From the NCBI GenBank assembly GCA_009885955.1, contig VFJS01000042.1, positions 68,623 through 132,622 of the forward strand: a stretch of 64,000 bases of DNA, given 5' to 3'. The stretch is from Spirochaetia bacterium (GTDB lineage: Bacteria > Spirochaetota > UBA4802 > UBA5550). A program made the position numbers and the translations under genes. This document shows, in pieces, positions 17,709-26,704 of the stretch (within the stretch, counting starts at the first letter, position 1; each line of letters opens with the position of its first letter). The notes under the pieces were generated by a model. That model worked only from the letters and a program-made list of their open reading frames with translations. It was not told where the DNA came from and made no database searches.

Positions 17709-19190
17709 ATGTTTAAAAAAATATTAATCGCGAACAGGGGCGAGATAGCGGTCAGGATAATGAGGACCTGCAGGGAGATGGGAATCGGAACTGTGGCCGT
17801 CTATTCTGAGCCCGATTCATCGGCACTCCATGTACTTGAGGCCGATGAATCCGTCTGCCTGGGCAGCGGGGAGCCTGCATCGAGCTACCTCAGCATTGAT
17901 AAAATAATGAGCGCGGCAAGGGAAAAGGGGGCCGGGGCAATACACCCGGGCTACGGGTTCCTCGCAGAAAATCCTGAATTTGTCCGGCGTTGTGAATCAG
18001 AAAGAATTGTCTTCATAGGCCCACCTTCCGGTTCAATGTTAAAGCTGGGCGATAAGGTAAGGGCCAGGGAGACAATGAAGAAAGAAGGGATCCCTGTCAT
18101 CCCGGGATTCAGCAGGCTTAATGCCGGATACGGCGACATGGAGAAGGCTGCTGAAGAAATCGGCTACCCTGTATTGATAAAGGCTGCCGCAGGGGGCGGA
18201 GGCAGGGGGATGCGTATTGTACTGTCCAGGGAAAAACTGAAAGATTCAGCCGCATCGGCTTCCAGCGAGGCCATGTCCGCCTTCGGTGATGGACGTATCT
18301 TTATCGAAAAATACATCGAAAGGCCAAGGCACGTTGAGTTCCAGGTGCTTGCCGATTCCCATGGCAATGCCGTGCACCTCATGGAAAGGGAATGTTCCAT
18401 CCAGCGGCGCTTCCAGAAAATAATAGAGGAGAGCCCGTCACCTGCCCTGAGCCCGTCACTCCGGGAGGAGATGGGGATGGCTGCGGTAAAGGCAGTAGTG
18501 GCATCGGGATACGTGAATGCCGGCACCGTGGAGTTCATCCTGGACAGGGAGGGGAGGTTTTACTTCCTCGAGGTCAACACCCGGCTCCAGGTGGAGCACC
18601 CGGTCACCGAGATGGTCACTGGCATAGACATAGTGAGGAAACAGCTGGAGATCGCCGCAGGGGGAAAACTCTCCCTTTCACAGGGAGATATCTCTGCAAG
18701 GGGGCATGCCATGGAATGCAGGATATATGCCGAGGACCCGGAATTGAACTTTGCGCCTTCGCCGGGGAGAATCAGTTTCCTGAAAGAGCCTCACGGGCCC
18801 GGTGTCCGTGTGGATTCCGGGGTATACGGCGGGTTCACCGTCCCCTTCGAATATGATCCGCTTCTGAGCAAGCTCATCACACACGGGGAGACCAGGGAGA
18901 TCAATATCATGAGAATGCTCCAGGCCCTGCGGAACTATATCGCTATGGGGATTAAGACCACAATCCCCTTCATGATCGATATCATTGGATCAGTTCCCTA
19001 TATGAAGGGGGAGATCCATACGGGATTCATTGATGAGCATTTCATGAATTGGCGGCCGGATATGAAAGGAGCTGAACTCGCTGTCATGGCGTACCTGGCA
19101 GATGATATTTTTCCTGTGAAGAAACCGGCGCCTGTTTCCGCCGGTCAATCATCGCCATGGAACACACTTGGCGGCTGGAGGATATACTGA
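17709..19190 (+). CDS. Biotin carboxylase subunit of an acyl-CoA carboxylase
   Basis: A 493-residue ATP-grasp biotin carboxylase. KILIANRGEIAVRIMRTCRE opens the domain; AAAGGGGRGMRIV is the glycine-rich ATP loop, and EVNTRLQVEHPVTEMVTGID contains the catalytic and metal-binding residues. It carboxylates biotin with ATP and bicarbonate. MCC and GCC alpha subunits are normally about 650-670 residues with the biotin domain fused at the end; here the chain stops after the BC C-terminal domain and the carrier is a separate gene. It follows the repeat element. Confidence 0.92.
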   Translation: MFKKILIANRGEIAVRIMRTCREMGIGTVAVYSEPDSSALHVLEADESVCLGSGEPASSYLSIDKIMSAAREKGAGAIHPGYGFLAENPEFVRRCESERIVFIGPPSGSMLKLGDKVRARETMKKEGIPVIPGFSRLNAGYGDMEKAAEEIGYPVLIKAAAGGGGRGMRIVLSREKLKDSAASASSEAMSAFGDGRIFIEKYIERPRHVEFQVLADSHGNAVHLMERECSIQRRFQKIIEESPSPALSPSLREEMGMAAVKAVVASGYVNAGTVEFILDREGRFYFLEVNTRLQVEHPVTEMVTGIDIVRKQLEIAAGGKLSLSQGDISARGHAMECRIYAEDPELNFAPSPGRISFLKEPHGPGVRVDSGVYGGFTVPFEYDPLLSKLITHGETREINIMRMLQALRNYIAMGIKTTIPFMIDIIGSVPYMKGEIHTGFIDEHFMNWRPDMKGAELAVMAYLADDIFPVKKPAPVSAGQSSPWNTLGGWRIY

Positions 19191-19192
19191 CC

Positions 19193-19708
19193 GTGGATTA
19201 TAAGCTGAAGGTTAATGATAGGGATTTTTCTGCAACAGCTGAGAAATGCGACGGTGACAGGCTCAGGGTTTCCATAAACGGCGTGGAAAAAATTATTGCC
19301 TGGAAAAGAATATCAGACGCACACATCTTCCTTGGAGCGGATGGGGAAGACCAAAACCTGTACATTGAAAAAACCGGCGGAGGTAAAACGATACATCTCA
19401 ACGGGATCCAATATTTTATTAAAGATGCCCGGGATGAGGGGATGAAGAAACACCCGGGGGGGCTGAAGGAGACCGGTGGAAAGGTTACGCCGCCCATGCC
19501 CTCCGTCGTTGTCAGGATTTTGGCAGCGGCAGGCGCCCGCGTGGAAAAAGGGGAGGGGCTGATTGTCCTGACTGCAATGAAACTTGAAACGACCCTGACA
19601 GCCCCCTTCAGCGGCACGGTTCTTTCTGTAAACGTACAAGCAGGCGACAGGGTCATGCCCGGGCAGGTACTCGTGGAAATTGACCGGGATAAAAATACGG
19701 GGGATTAG
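19193..19708 (+). CDS. Biotin carboxyl carrier protein of the acyl-CoA carboxylase
   Basis: A 171-residue protein from the GTG at 19193, two bases after the biotin carboxylase stop, with GGAGG eleven bases upstream; an in-frame ATG at 19157 is an alternative that would overlap the preceding gene. Residues 1-90 are strand-rich and resemble the BT linker domain. The last 75 residues are a biotinyl domain with VLTAMKLETTL (biotin lysine about residue 130) and APFSGTV. The usual AMKM is AMKL here. It shuttles carboxybiotin between the two catalytic subunits. Confidence 0.87.
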   Translation: MDYKLKVNDRDFSATAEKCDGDRLRVSINGVEKIIAWKRISDAHIFLGADGEDQNLYIEKTGGGKTIHLNGIQYFIKDARDEGMKKHPGGLKETGGKVTPPMPSVVVRILAAAGARVEKGEGLIVLTAMKLETTLTAPFSGTVLSVNVQAGDRVMPGQVLVEIDRDKNTGD

Positions 19709-19711
19709 GCA

Positions 19712-20482
19712 ATGGATAAAGATGAACTTCTTTACACTGCAGATAACAGCGTAGCCCGCATAACAATTAACAGGGAGAAAGAGAGGAATTCCCTCACCCC
19801 CGGGGGGATTGAACTTTTTTTGAAATACCTTGATGATGCCGAAAGGGACGCGTCAGCAAGGGCCCTCATGATAACCGGGGCCGGCACCAGGGCCTTCTGC
19901 TCCGGTGCGAGCCTGGGAACAGACATGAACAGCGGGACCCGGGATAATTTCAGGAATTACTCTCAGCTCATCAGGCGCATTTATACCTTTCCCAAACCCA
20001 CAGTGGCGAAAATCAACGGGACCTGCCTTGCAGGGGGCATCGGCATCATGCTGGCATGCGACATCGCGATAGCCGGACACGAAGCCCTCTTCGGCACGCC
20101 GGAAGTGAACGTGGGCCTCTGGCCCATGATGATAGGGGCACTCATCTACCGGAACGTGCCCAGGAAAAAGGCCATGAAGATGGTACTGCTGGGCCGTACG
20201 GTCACTGCTGAAGAGGCAGTGGATATGGGCCTCATAACCGAAACTGTCCCTGGAGAGATGCTCCATGAAGCCGCAGAAGAAATCCTCGGCATTCTCATAT
20301 CAAAAAGCCCCATCGGAATTAGGATAGGGAAGGAGGCCTTCTGCAGAATGGAGGATATGGCCCTCGGAGATGCCCTGGACTTCCTGTCGGAAAAGATCAT
20401 AGAGGTGGCATCCACAGGAGATGCAGCCGAGGGGATACGGGCCTTCCTTGAAAAGAGAAAGCCCGGGTTTACAGGGAAATAA
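19712..20482 (+). CDS. Enoyl-CoA hydratase/isomerase family protein
   Basis: A 256-residue crotonase. FCSGASLGTDMN is the first oxyanion-hole region, KINGTCLAGGIGIMLACDIAIA the second, and FGTPEVNVGLWPMM the active-site glutamate region. In this operon it would hydrate the carboxylated product (3-methylglutaconyl-CoA, or isohexenylglutaconyl-CoA in terpene breakdown), as LiuC or AtuE do. It starts three bases after the carrier stop. Alternative enoyl-CoA isomerase activity cannot be excluded. Confidence 0.88.
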   Translation: MDKDELLYTADNSVARITINREKERNSLTPGGIELFLKYLDDAERDASARALMITGAGTRAFCSGASLGTDMNSGTRDNFRNYSQLIRRIYTFPKPTVAKINGTCLAGGIGIMLACDIAIAGHEALFGTPEVNVGLWPMMIGALIYRNVPRKKAMKMVLLGRTVTAEEAVDMGLITETVPGEMLHEAAEEILGILISKSPIGIRIGKEAFCRMEDMALGDALDFLSEKIIEVASTGDAAEGIRAFLEKRKPGFTGK

Positions 20483-20507
20483 CCGGGAAGTGCGCGGGAG
20501 GGAATAT

Positions 20508-22289
20508 ATGAATACCGGGGACAGGATAATAATTGCAAACTGCAGCGGTTTCCTGGGAGACCGCATGAGCGCCGCAGGTGAAATGGTAAGGGGCGGTCCA
20601 ATAGATGTTCTCACCGGCGATTACCTTGCAGAACTCACCATGGCCATCCTTCTCAAAAAAAAGATGAAGGATCCTGCGGGCGGTTATGTTTCCACCTTCC
20701 TGAAACAGATGGAGGATATATTGGCAGAATGCCTGGAAAAAAAAATAAAAATAGTATCCAACGCTGGAGGGCTTAATCCCGCTGGGCTCGCAGAAGAGCT
20801 CAGGAAGATGGCCGATAAAGCTGGACTGAAGCCGAAGATATCCTATATCACCGGCGATGACATCATGCCGAATCTTAAGGAACTCATGGAGGGCGGCGAG
20901 GAGTTCGTCCACATGGACAGGGGGGAGAGCCTCAGGCATGCCAAGGCGAGGCCCATATCCGCCAATGCATACCTTGGGGGGTGGGGCATAGCCAGGGCTC
21001 TTGATGCGGGCGCTGATATAGTTGTCGGCGGCAGGCTTGCCGATGCAGCCCTTGTGATGGGCCCGGCCGCATGGAGGTTCGGGTGGAGGGAGGATGACTG
21101 GGACAGGCTTGCCGGTGCTGCTGCGGCCGGGCACATTATCGAGTGCGGTACCCAGGCCACGGGGGGGAACTACTCCTTCATGGATGAGGTCCCTTCATAT
21201 ATCAATATGGGATTTCCCATTGCTGAAATCTGCAGCGACGGGAGCTCAGTGATAACAAAGCACCCCGGAACCGGCGGCCTGGTATCGGCAGGGACAGTGA
21301 AGGCTCAGCTCCTCTATGAGATCCGCGGGCCCGAATACATCACCCCCGATGTTACCGCCCGGTTTGACACCATTGAGATTTCAGAAGAGGGCAGAGACCG
21401 GGTGGCAGTAAGGGGGGCAATGGGATCTCCTCCGCCGTCAACGGCAAAGGTGTGCATCAATGTAATGGGGGGGTTCAGGAACTCCATGACCGTAATTCTT
21501 ACGGGACTGGACATAGAAAAGAAGGCCGCAGTTGTCGAGGAGACGCTGTTTGATTCCCTGGGCGGAAGGGATACATTCGATGCGGCAGACGTCAGCCTTG
21601 TGAGGTGCGACAGGGAGGATGCGCGGTCCAATGAAGAGGCCTTTGCGTATCTCCGCATAACACTCATTGACCCTGACGGCGAAAGGGTTGGAAGGATCTT
21701 CTCGGGCAAAGTTGTTGAATTGGCGCTCTCCAGTATCCCCGGATTCACCCTCGCGGGACCGCCTTCAGGGAGCTCTCCATCGGTGAAGTACTGGCCTGCG
21801 CTTATATCGAACCGGCATATAAACCAGAGGATATTCATGGATGGCAATGAGATTGCAGTTGTGGCCCCGAAAATTTTTGAGTCTATAAAAAAATTCATCC
21901 CGGCCGGAATGGAGTATCCGGCGATTATGAAAGGCAGGACAGTCAGGGCCCCCTTCGGATATCTGTTCGGCACACGCTCCGGCGATAAGGGGGGGAATGC
22001 AAACCTGGGGGTCTGGGCAGTGACGCCTGAATCATACGGATTCCTGCTCGGTTTCCTCACCATGGAAAAGTTCATGGAGCTCGTCCCGGATGCAGGGGGA
22101 TTTGAAATTGAGCGCTATGAGTTCAGGAATCTTCTGGCCCTGAATTTTTATATTAAAGGGATCCTGGGCGACGGCGCGTCGGCATCGGTGAGGAGCGACC
22201 CGCAGGCAAAGACCCTGGGAGAATACCTGAGATCAAGGATCATTGACCTTCCCGTGGAGCTGTACGATTCCTGGAAAAGGGGACGGTGA
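20508..22289 (+). CDS. AtuA-like protein (acyclic terpene utilisation family, DUF1446)
   Basis: A 593-residue protein from the ATG at 20508, which follows a GGGAGGGA site; the frame remains open upstream into the hydratase gene but that part is not conserved-looking. IIIANCSGFLGDRMSAAGEM, DYLAELTMAILLKKKMKD, GGLNPAGLAEELRKMADKAG and IVVGGRLADAALVMGP are hallmarks of AtuA. The last 100 residues (GRTVRAPFGYLFGTRSGDKG) form the small AtuA-like C-terminal domain. The family is required for citronellol growth in Pseudomonas but its reaction is not established. It is cotranscribed with the carboxylase genes. Confidence 0.88.
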   Translation: MNTGDRIIIANCSGFLGDRMSAAGEMVRGGPIDVLTGDYLAELTMAILLKKKMKDPAGGYVSTFLKQMEDILAECLEKKIKIVSNAGGLNPAGLAEELRKMADKAGLKPKISYITGDDIMPNLKELMEGGEEFVHMDRGESLRHAKARPISANAYLGGWGIARALDAGADIVVGGRLADAALVMGPAAWRFGWREDDWDRLAGAAAAGHIIECGTQATGGNYSFMDEVPSYINMGFPIAEICSDGSSVITKHPGTGGLVSAGTVKAQLLYEIRGPEYITPDVTARFDTIEISEEGRDRVAVRGAMGSPPPSTAKVCINVMGGFRNSMTVILTGLDIEKKAAVVEETLFDSLGGRDTFDAADVSLVRCDREDARSNEEAFAYLRITLIDPDGERVGRIFSGKVVELALSSIPGFTLAGPPSGSSPSVKYWPALISNRHINQRIFMDGNEIAVVAPKIFESIKKFIPAGMEYPAIMKGRTVRAPFGYLFGTRSGDKGGNANLGVWAVTPESYGFLLGFLTMEKFMELVPDAGGFEIERYEFRNLLALNFYIKGILGDGASASVRSDPQAKTLGEYLRSRIIDLPVELYDSWKRGR

Positions 22290-22295
22290 AAGAAA

Positions 22296-22916
22296 TTGGC
22301 CCGGGGAAAAATAAAGGATGATGTAATCAACCTCAGGAGGGCCCAGCTCACCAGGGCGGCTTACCGAGTGGTGGGGAGCAAGGGGTATTACAACTTTACA
22401 ATCAGGGATATTGCCGAAGATGCCGGGCTTTCAACGGGCCTCGTTCATTACTATTTCAAGGATAAGCAGGAGCTCCTCATCAACCTTTTGAAAGATATGA
22501 ATCATAACCTGAAAAAATATCTTTCAGATGCACTGGCCGTCTCAAACGACCCCATGGAAAAATTGGAGATATTCATCTCCCAGGCCTTCAACCTTGTGAA
22601 AACCGAGAAGGCATACTTTTACATCCTCTTCGACTTCTGGACGCAGATAAACCGGAACGAGAGGATGAGGAGGGCGAACATCAGGTTATTCCAGAGCTAC
22701 CGGGACGAGTGTTCCAGCATTTTGAAAGAGGGAGTGAGAACAGGAGTTTTCCGCAGCATTGACATAGAATATACAACGGTATATATCATATCCCTTATAC
22801 AGGGGTTGATTATACAGTATGTCATTGACAGAAGCGCTTTCAGTTATGATGAATACACGGGGAAAATTATTCAAGGCATAAAGGGCCTTGTTTGCTCTGA
22901 AAAGAAGGAGGGATAA
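22296..22916 (+). CDS. TetR-family transcriptional regulator
   Basis: A 206-residue TetR protein starting at TTG 22296, six bases after the AtuA stop. The DNA-binding domain is clear: YNFTIRDIAEDAGLSTGLVH then YYFKDKQELLINLL. The C-terminal helical part (TetR_C, about 85-200) would bind an acyl-CoA or terpenoid effector. Its place within the operon suggests local autoregulation, and the mirrored arms around 15554 and 15653 are a candidate site, though not a standard TetR palindrome. Confidence 0.9.
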   Translation: MARGKIKDDVINLRRAQLTRAAYRVVGSKGYYNFTIRDIAEDAGLSTGLVHYYFKDKQELLINLLKDMNHNLKKYLSDALAVSNDPMEKLEIFISQAFNLVKTEKAYFYILFDFWTQINRNERMRRANIRLFQSYRDECSSILKEGVRTGVFRSIDIEYTTVYIISLIQGLIIQYVIDRSAFSYDEYTGKIIQGIKGLVCSEKKEG

Positions 22917-22917
22917 G

Positions 22918-24069
22918 ATGGAATTCGGATTTACCGAAGAGCAGCGGATCTTCAGGGAAAGTGTTTACCGATATGCAAAAAGCAGGATCGTTGACCTCTG
23001 CCCTGAGGCCGACCTGAATTCACAGTTCTCCTTTGAGGTATGGAAAAGGCTTGGTGATATGGGGCTTCTTGGCCTCCCCTTTCCGGAAAAATACGGAGGT
23101 TCCGGAGCCGATGTGGTGACCTGCTGTATTGCATCAGAAGCGCTGGGACACGCAGGAGTGGACGGAGGGCACCTCCTGTCAATGGGGGCCCATACATACC
23201 TCTGCGCCGATACCATCTTTAAACACGGAACCGGGGACCAGAAGCTGAAATATCTGCCGGACCTTGCCAGCGGCAGGCGGATAGGGTGCATGGGGCTCAC
23301 GGAACCAGGGGCCGGCTCCGACGCGGCTGCCCTGGCCGCGACCGCACAGAGGAAAGGGGGAAAGTGGATCCTGAACGGTACTAAGACCTTCATCACCAAT
23401 GCGCCGGTCGCTGATGTCTCTGTAATCTATGCCACCGTAGACCGGTCCATGAAGCATGCAGGGATAACAGCATTTATCGTTGAAAAGGGATTCAAGGGGT
23501 ATTCAACTGGGAAGCCCTTTAAAAAGATGGGGATGCGGGCATCGCCCACTTCGGAGATTTTTCTGGAGGAGTGCGAGGTCCCTGAGGAGAACCTCCTGGG
23601 CGAGGTGGGCAAAGGCTTTACCTACACCCATGAGACCCTTTCCTGGGACAGGAGCGCGCTCCTGGCACCCTTTATCGGGGGGCTGCAATATTTTTTGGAG
23701 GAGTGCGTAAAATACTCGGGGCAGAGGGTGCAGTTTGACAAACCCATTAACATGTTCCAGGCAATACAGCATAAACTGGCAGACATGAAGGTAATCCTGG
23801 AGGCCAGCAGGCTGGCAGTCTACAGGGTGGCTTTTGACAAGGACTCCGGGTATCCCCTGGACCACATGCATACGTCAATAGCCAAGGCCTTTGTTGGAGA
23901 CTGGGGCCTCAGGGCAGCCTCTGAAGCAGTGCAGATATTCGGGGGGTACGGCTATATCCATGACTACCCGGTTGAGAGGTTCCTGCGGGATGCCAAGCTG
24001 GCGCAGATAGGGGGCGGTACATCGGAGATCATGAGGTTTATCATATCAAGAATCATGGGTACATTATAG
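22918..24069 (+). CDS. Acyl-CoA dehydrogenase (isovaleryl-/citronellyl-CoA type), first copy
   Basis: A 383-residue FAD flavoenzyme. MGLTEPGAGSDAAALAATAQ and WILNGTKTFITNAP are the FAD/substrate blocks, and IFGGYGYIHDYPVERFLRDA the C-terminal signature. AAGGAGGGATAAG before the ATG at 22918 decides the start. It would oxidise isovaleryl-CoA or citronellyl-CoA and pass electrons to electron-transfer flavoprotein, which is not encoded here. About 16 bases separate it from the second copy. Confidence 0.92.
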   Translation: MEFGFTEEQRIFRESVYRYAKSRIVDLCPEADLNSQFSFEVWKRLGDMGLLGLPFPEKYGGSGADVVTCCIASEALGHAGVDGGHLLSMGAHTYLCADTIFKHGTGDQKLKYLPDLASGRRIGCMGLTEPGAGSDAAALAATAQRKGGKWILNGTKTFITNAPVADVSVIYATVDRSMKHAGITAFIVEKGFKGYSTGKPFKKMGMRASPTSEIFLEECEVPEENLLGEVGKGFTYTHETLSWDRSALLAPFIGGLQYFLEECVKYSGQRVQFDKPINMFQAIQHKLADMKVILEASRLAVYRVAFDKDSGYPLDHMHTSIAKAFVGDWGLRAASEAVQIFGGYGYIHDYPVERFLRDAKLAQIGGGTSEIMRFIISRIMGTL

Positions 24070-24084
24070 CAGGGGGTGACCGGT

Positions 24085-25257
24085 GTGAACTATGACTTTA
24101 CGGAAGATCAGAGGCTTATAAAGGATAATTTTTCCCGTTTCTGCAGAAAGGAGATTGAGCCCAAGGCCGCGTCTCTTGACCGGGTGCCTGATAAAGAGTC
24201 TGAAAAACTTCTCAGGGAAAACATAAAAAAGCTGGCCTCCCTGGGATACCTGGGTATGGCTCATGAGGAAAAATATGGCGGCTCCGGACTTGACACCCTG
24301 ACCCAGTCAATTGCCGGGGAGGAGGTGGCCAGGGCATGTGCCTCTACCTATCTCTCGGCAGGGGCAAGCTGCGGCCTCTTCGGACTGCCCCTGAGGCATT
24401 TCGGGAGCGATGAGCAGAAGAGGAAATACCTTCCAGGAATAATCAGCGGTGAAAAAATCGGCTGCTTCGGCCTCACGGAGCCGGGGGCCGGCTCCGATGC
24501 AGCAGGGATAAATACCCGGGCTGAAAAAAAGGGGGGTAAATGGATCATCAACGGCACCAAGACCTTTATCACCAATGCCCCGGTTGCCGATGCCGCATTA
24601 ATTTTCGCCTATACCGACAGGAATGCGGGCCCCGGATCCGGGATTACCAGTTTCATAGTGGAGTCGGGAACACCGGGATTTGTAACAGGTAAGCCCTTTG
24701 ACAAGATGGGATTCAGGGGCTCGCCGACATCGGAGATATTCCTGGATAACTGCGCAGTGGATGAAGATGCGGTGCTCGGCCAGCCAGGCAGGGGATTCGC
24801 GCAGGCAATGAAGACACTGGAGTACGGCAGGATAGGTATGGCAACTGTGTGCCTGGGGATAGCGGTCGCCTCCATGGAGGCTGCCGAGTGCTATTCCAGG
24901 GAGAGGCAGCAGTTCGGGAAGCCGATAAACCGTTTCCAGGAGGTGGGATTCAAGCTGGCAGACATGATGATATACACCGACCTATCCAGACTCCTCATAT
25001 ACAGGGCGGCGTGGGCAAAGGATACCGGGGATCCGGAATCTGCAGTGCTGGCCTCCTGTGCCAAGCTCTTTGCCAGCGAAGCCGCTGCCCGTTGCGCTGA
25101 CATGGCGGTGCAGATACATGGCGGTTACGGGTACATGAAGGGCTGTGTTGTGGAAAGGCTCTTCAGGGATGCCAGGCTCTGTGAAATCGGCGAGGGCACC
25201 TCTGAAATTCAGAGGGGCATCATAGCAGGGGATCTGATAAAGAAATACGGAGCATGA
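24085..25257 (+). CDS. Acyl-CoA dehydrogenase, second copy
   Basis: A 390-residue paralogue of the preceding enzyme, with GLTEPGAGSDAAGINTRAEK, WIINGTKTFITNAPVADAA and IHGGYGYMKGCVVERLFRDA. The GTG at 24085 (MNYDFTEDQRL when translated) with GGGGG upstream is the likely start; a GTG nine bases earlier is possible. Two dehydrogenases in one operon fit a pathway with two saturated-acyl steps or two chain lengths, as for AtuD plus LiuA. Last gene of the operon; a short GC-containing hairpin (25283-25308) follows but lacks a T-run. Confidence 0.92.
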   Translation: MNYDFTEDQRLIKDNFSRFCRKEIEPKAASLDRVPDKESEKLLRENIKKLASLGYLGMAHEEKYGGSGLDTLTQSIAGEEVARACASTYLSAGASCGLFGLPLRHFGSDEQKRKYLPGIISGEKIGCFGLTEPGAGSDAAGINTRAEKKGGKWIINGTKTFITNAPVADAALIFAYTDRNAGPGSGITSFIVESGTPGFVTGKPFDKMGFRGSPTSEIFLDNCAVDEDAVLGQPGRGFAQAMKTLEYGRIGMATVCLGIAVASMEAAECYSRERQQFGKPINRFQEVGFKLADMMIYTDLSRLLIYRAAWAKDTGDPESAVLASCAKLFASEAAARCADMAVQIHGGYGYMKGCVVERLFRDARLCEIGEGTSEIQRGIIAGDLIKKYGA

Positions 25258-25330
25258 GGGAGAGCATTTACCAGAGAGCTTGAGCCCGCGCAATTATTGT
25301 GGGTTCATCTCAGCATATTGATTGCCGGCA

Positions 25331-25987
25331 TCAGCCAGCGTCTCCTCCCATCACCCTCTCCATGAAGAAAGTATAAAGGGCATCGCGTGTAATTTTCATG
25401 TTCTCAATAATGCCTGCGCCGTCGGTCACTGCCGGTGTATCGGAAATTATTTTGAAGAGATAAGCTTTTCTTCCATACGCCTGTGATGCCTGGATAAACG
25501 CCGAGCCTTCCATGTCAACGAGGTGGGATATCTCAGCGGCCCTGTTCCTTGCTTCAGCCGTTATGATCGGGACATCATGTGTCGACAGGGTCGCCGTTGG
25601 AAAGCCATCCAGTAAATCCGGTGTGAAGATTTTATGCCTCGGTTCTCCCGAATCCCTCCAGTCATACTCAATGCTTTTCCCGATATGCAGTATATCCCCG
25701 ATCGTATAATCCTCAGTTGTTGAGCCTGCGGCACCCAGGTTAAACAGCCTCTTTAATCCGTATACCGATATGAAATAGGATGTTGCCACAGCGGAGCAGG
25801 TTTTTCCGATGCCCGAAATGATGAGGAAAAGCCCGTTTTTTCCATACACTGGAAAGGGCTTGGCGGCCAGCTGGTTAAAGCCGGTATTATTCAGGAAAGG
25901 GACCGCCTCTTTATAGGTGGCCATTACTATTCCCGTTGCATCTTCCATATTAATATTTTTAATTTTTTTCATTTTATTGATTGACAT
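25331..25987 (-). CDS. Phosphorylase-superfamily nucleosidase (MTA/SAH nucleosidase-like)
   Basis: A 218-residue PNP/UDP-phosphorylase fold. ISGIGKTCSAVATSYFI, FNLGAAGSTTEDYTIGD and LVDMEGSAFIQAS contain the ligand-binding loops, the last with the ribose-binding Met-Glu pair, and IISDTPAV supplies the catalytic Asp. This matches 5'-methylthioadenosine/S-adenosylhomocysteine nucleosidase or futalosine hydrolase. It hydrolyses an N-glycosidic bond in the cytoplasm. No menaquinone or methionine-salvage gene is adjacent, so the substrate is not fixed. Confidence 0.75.
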   Translation of the reverse strand: MSINKMKKIKNINMEDATGIVMATYKEAVPFLNNTGFNQLAAKPFPVYGKNGLFLIISGIGKTCSAVATSYFISVYGLKRLFNLGAAGSTTEDYTIGDILHIGKSIEYDWRDSGEPRHKIFTPDLLDGFPTATLSTHDVPIITAEARNRAAEISHLVDMEGSAFIQASQAYGRKAYLFKIISDTPAVTDGAGIIENMKITRDALYTFFMERVMGGDAG

Positions 25988-26103
25988 AAAATCTGTAGTT
26001 CAAAGTCAATTAAAAAATAGTGGAATATGAATGATTGCAGGATGTTCAAACATATCAATCTAAAAATCTAATACATAAATTATAAAAGGCAAATAATAAA
26101 ATT

Positions 26104-26691
26104 TTGAAAATAATAACATATCTTATCCTCATTCTTCCTCTTGCCTCACTGCTTATTGCAGCTTCATGTGGTAAAAGCCAGGAGAAGGAGGATGCAAATA
26201 ACAATTCCCCTGGGAAAAATAAATCAGTAGAAACCAGTACTGCCCGGGTTTCCGGCATGCATACCTACAATGAAGGGATTAAGCTTGCCAGAAGCAATAA
26301 CAGGATTGTCCTGGTGACATTTTTTGCCGACTGGTGCACATACTGCAGAAAGATGGACAGGGAGACTTTTTCAGATGCGGCTGTGAAGGCCATTCTTGAC
26401 AGTGAATATGTCGCTGTGAGAATACATACTGACAGGCCCAAACAGGAAAAGATTATTTACCGGGAGAAGGAATACAGCGCCGGTGAATTCTCAAATTTCA
26501 TGGAAATAGAAGGCCTTCCCACAGCCCTTTTCATAGACAGGAATGAGAATCTCATTACAAAGATTCCGGGGTTTGTCGACAAAAATGTATTTCTCCCTCT
26601 TCTGGTTTATATAAAGGATAAATGCTACGAAAAGAATATCAGCTTCGAATTATACCTGAGGGAAAAATCCTCATGCCGGAATAAATCGTAA
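26104..26691 (+). CDS. Thioredoxin-like lipoprotein
   Basis: A 195-residue protein starting at TTG 26104. The lipoprotein signal ends LIAASCGKS (lipobox A-A-S-C), so it should be anchored in an envelope membrane. The thioredoxin domain has FFADWCTYCRKMD as active site (WCxxC variant with Thr-Tyr) and cis-Pro region EGLPTALFIDR. A C-terminal CYEKNISFELYLREKSSC gives two cysteines 16 residues apart, a feature shared with the next gene. Probably a periplasmic thiol reductase. It is 13 bases upstream of its paralogue. Confidence 0.85.
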   Translation: MKIITYLILILPLASLLIAASCGKSQEKEDANNNSPGKNKSVETSTARVSGMHTYNEGIKLARSNNRIVLVTFFADWCTYCRKMDRETFSDAAVKAILDSEYVAVRIHTDRPKQEKIIYREKEYSAGEFSNFMEIEGLPTALFIDRNENLITKIPGFVDKNVFLPLLVYIKDKCYEKNISFELYLREKSSCRNKS

Positions 26692-26704
26692 CCGGGTAAT
26701 TTTA

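Noticed and set aside
25283-25308. Hairpin after the second acyl-CoA dehydrogenase as a terminator
   Set aside because: The stem is short and contains mismatches, and no T run follows, so it was not listed as a terminator.
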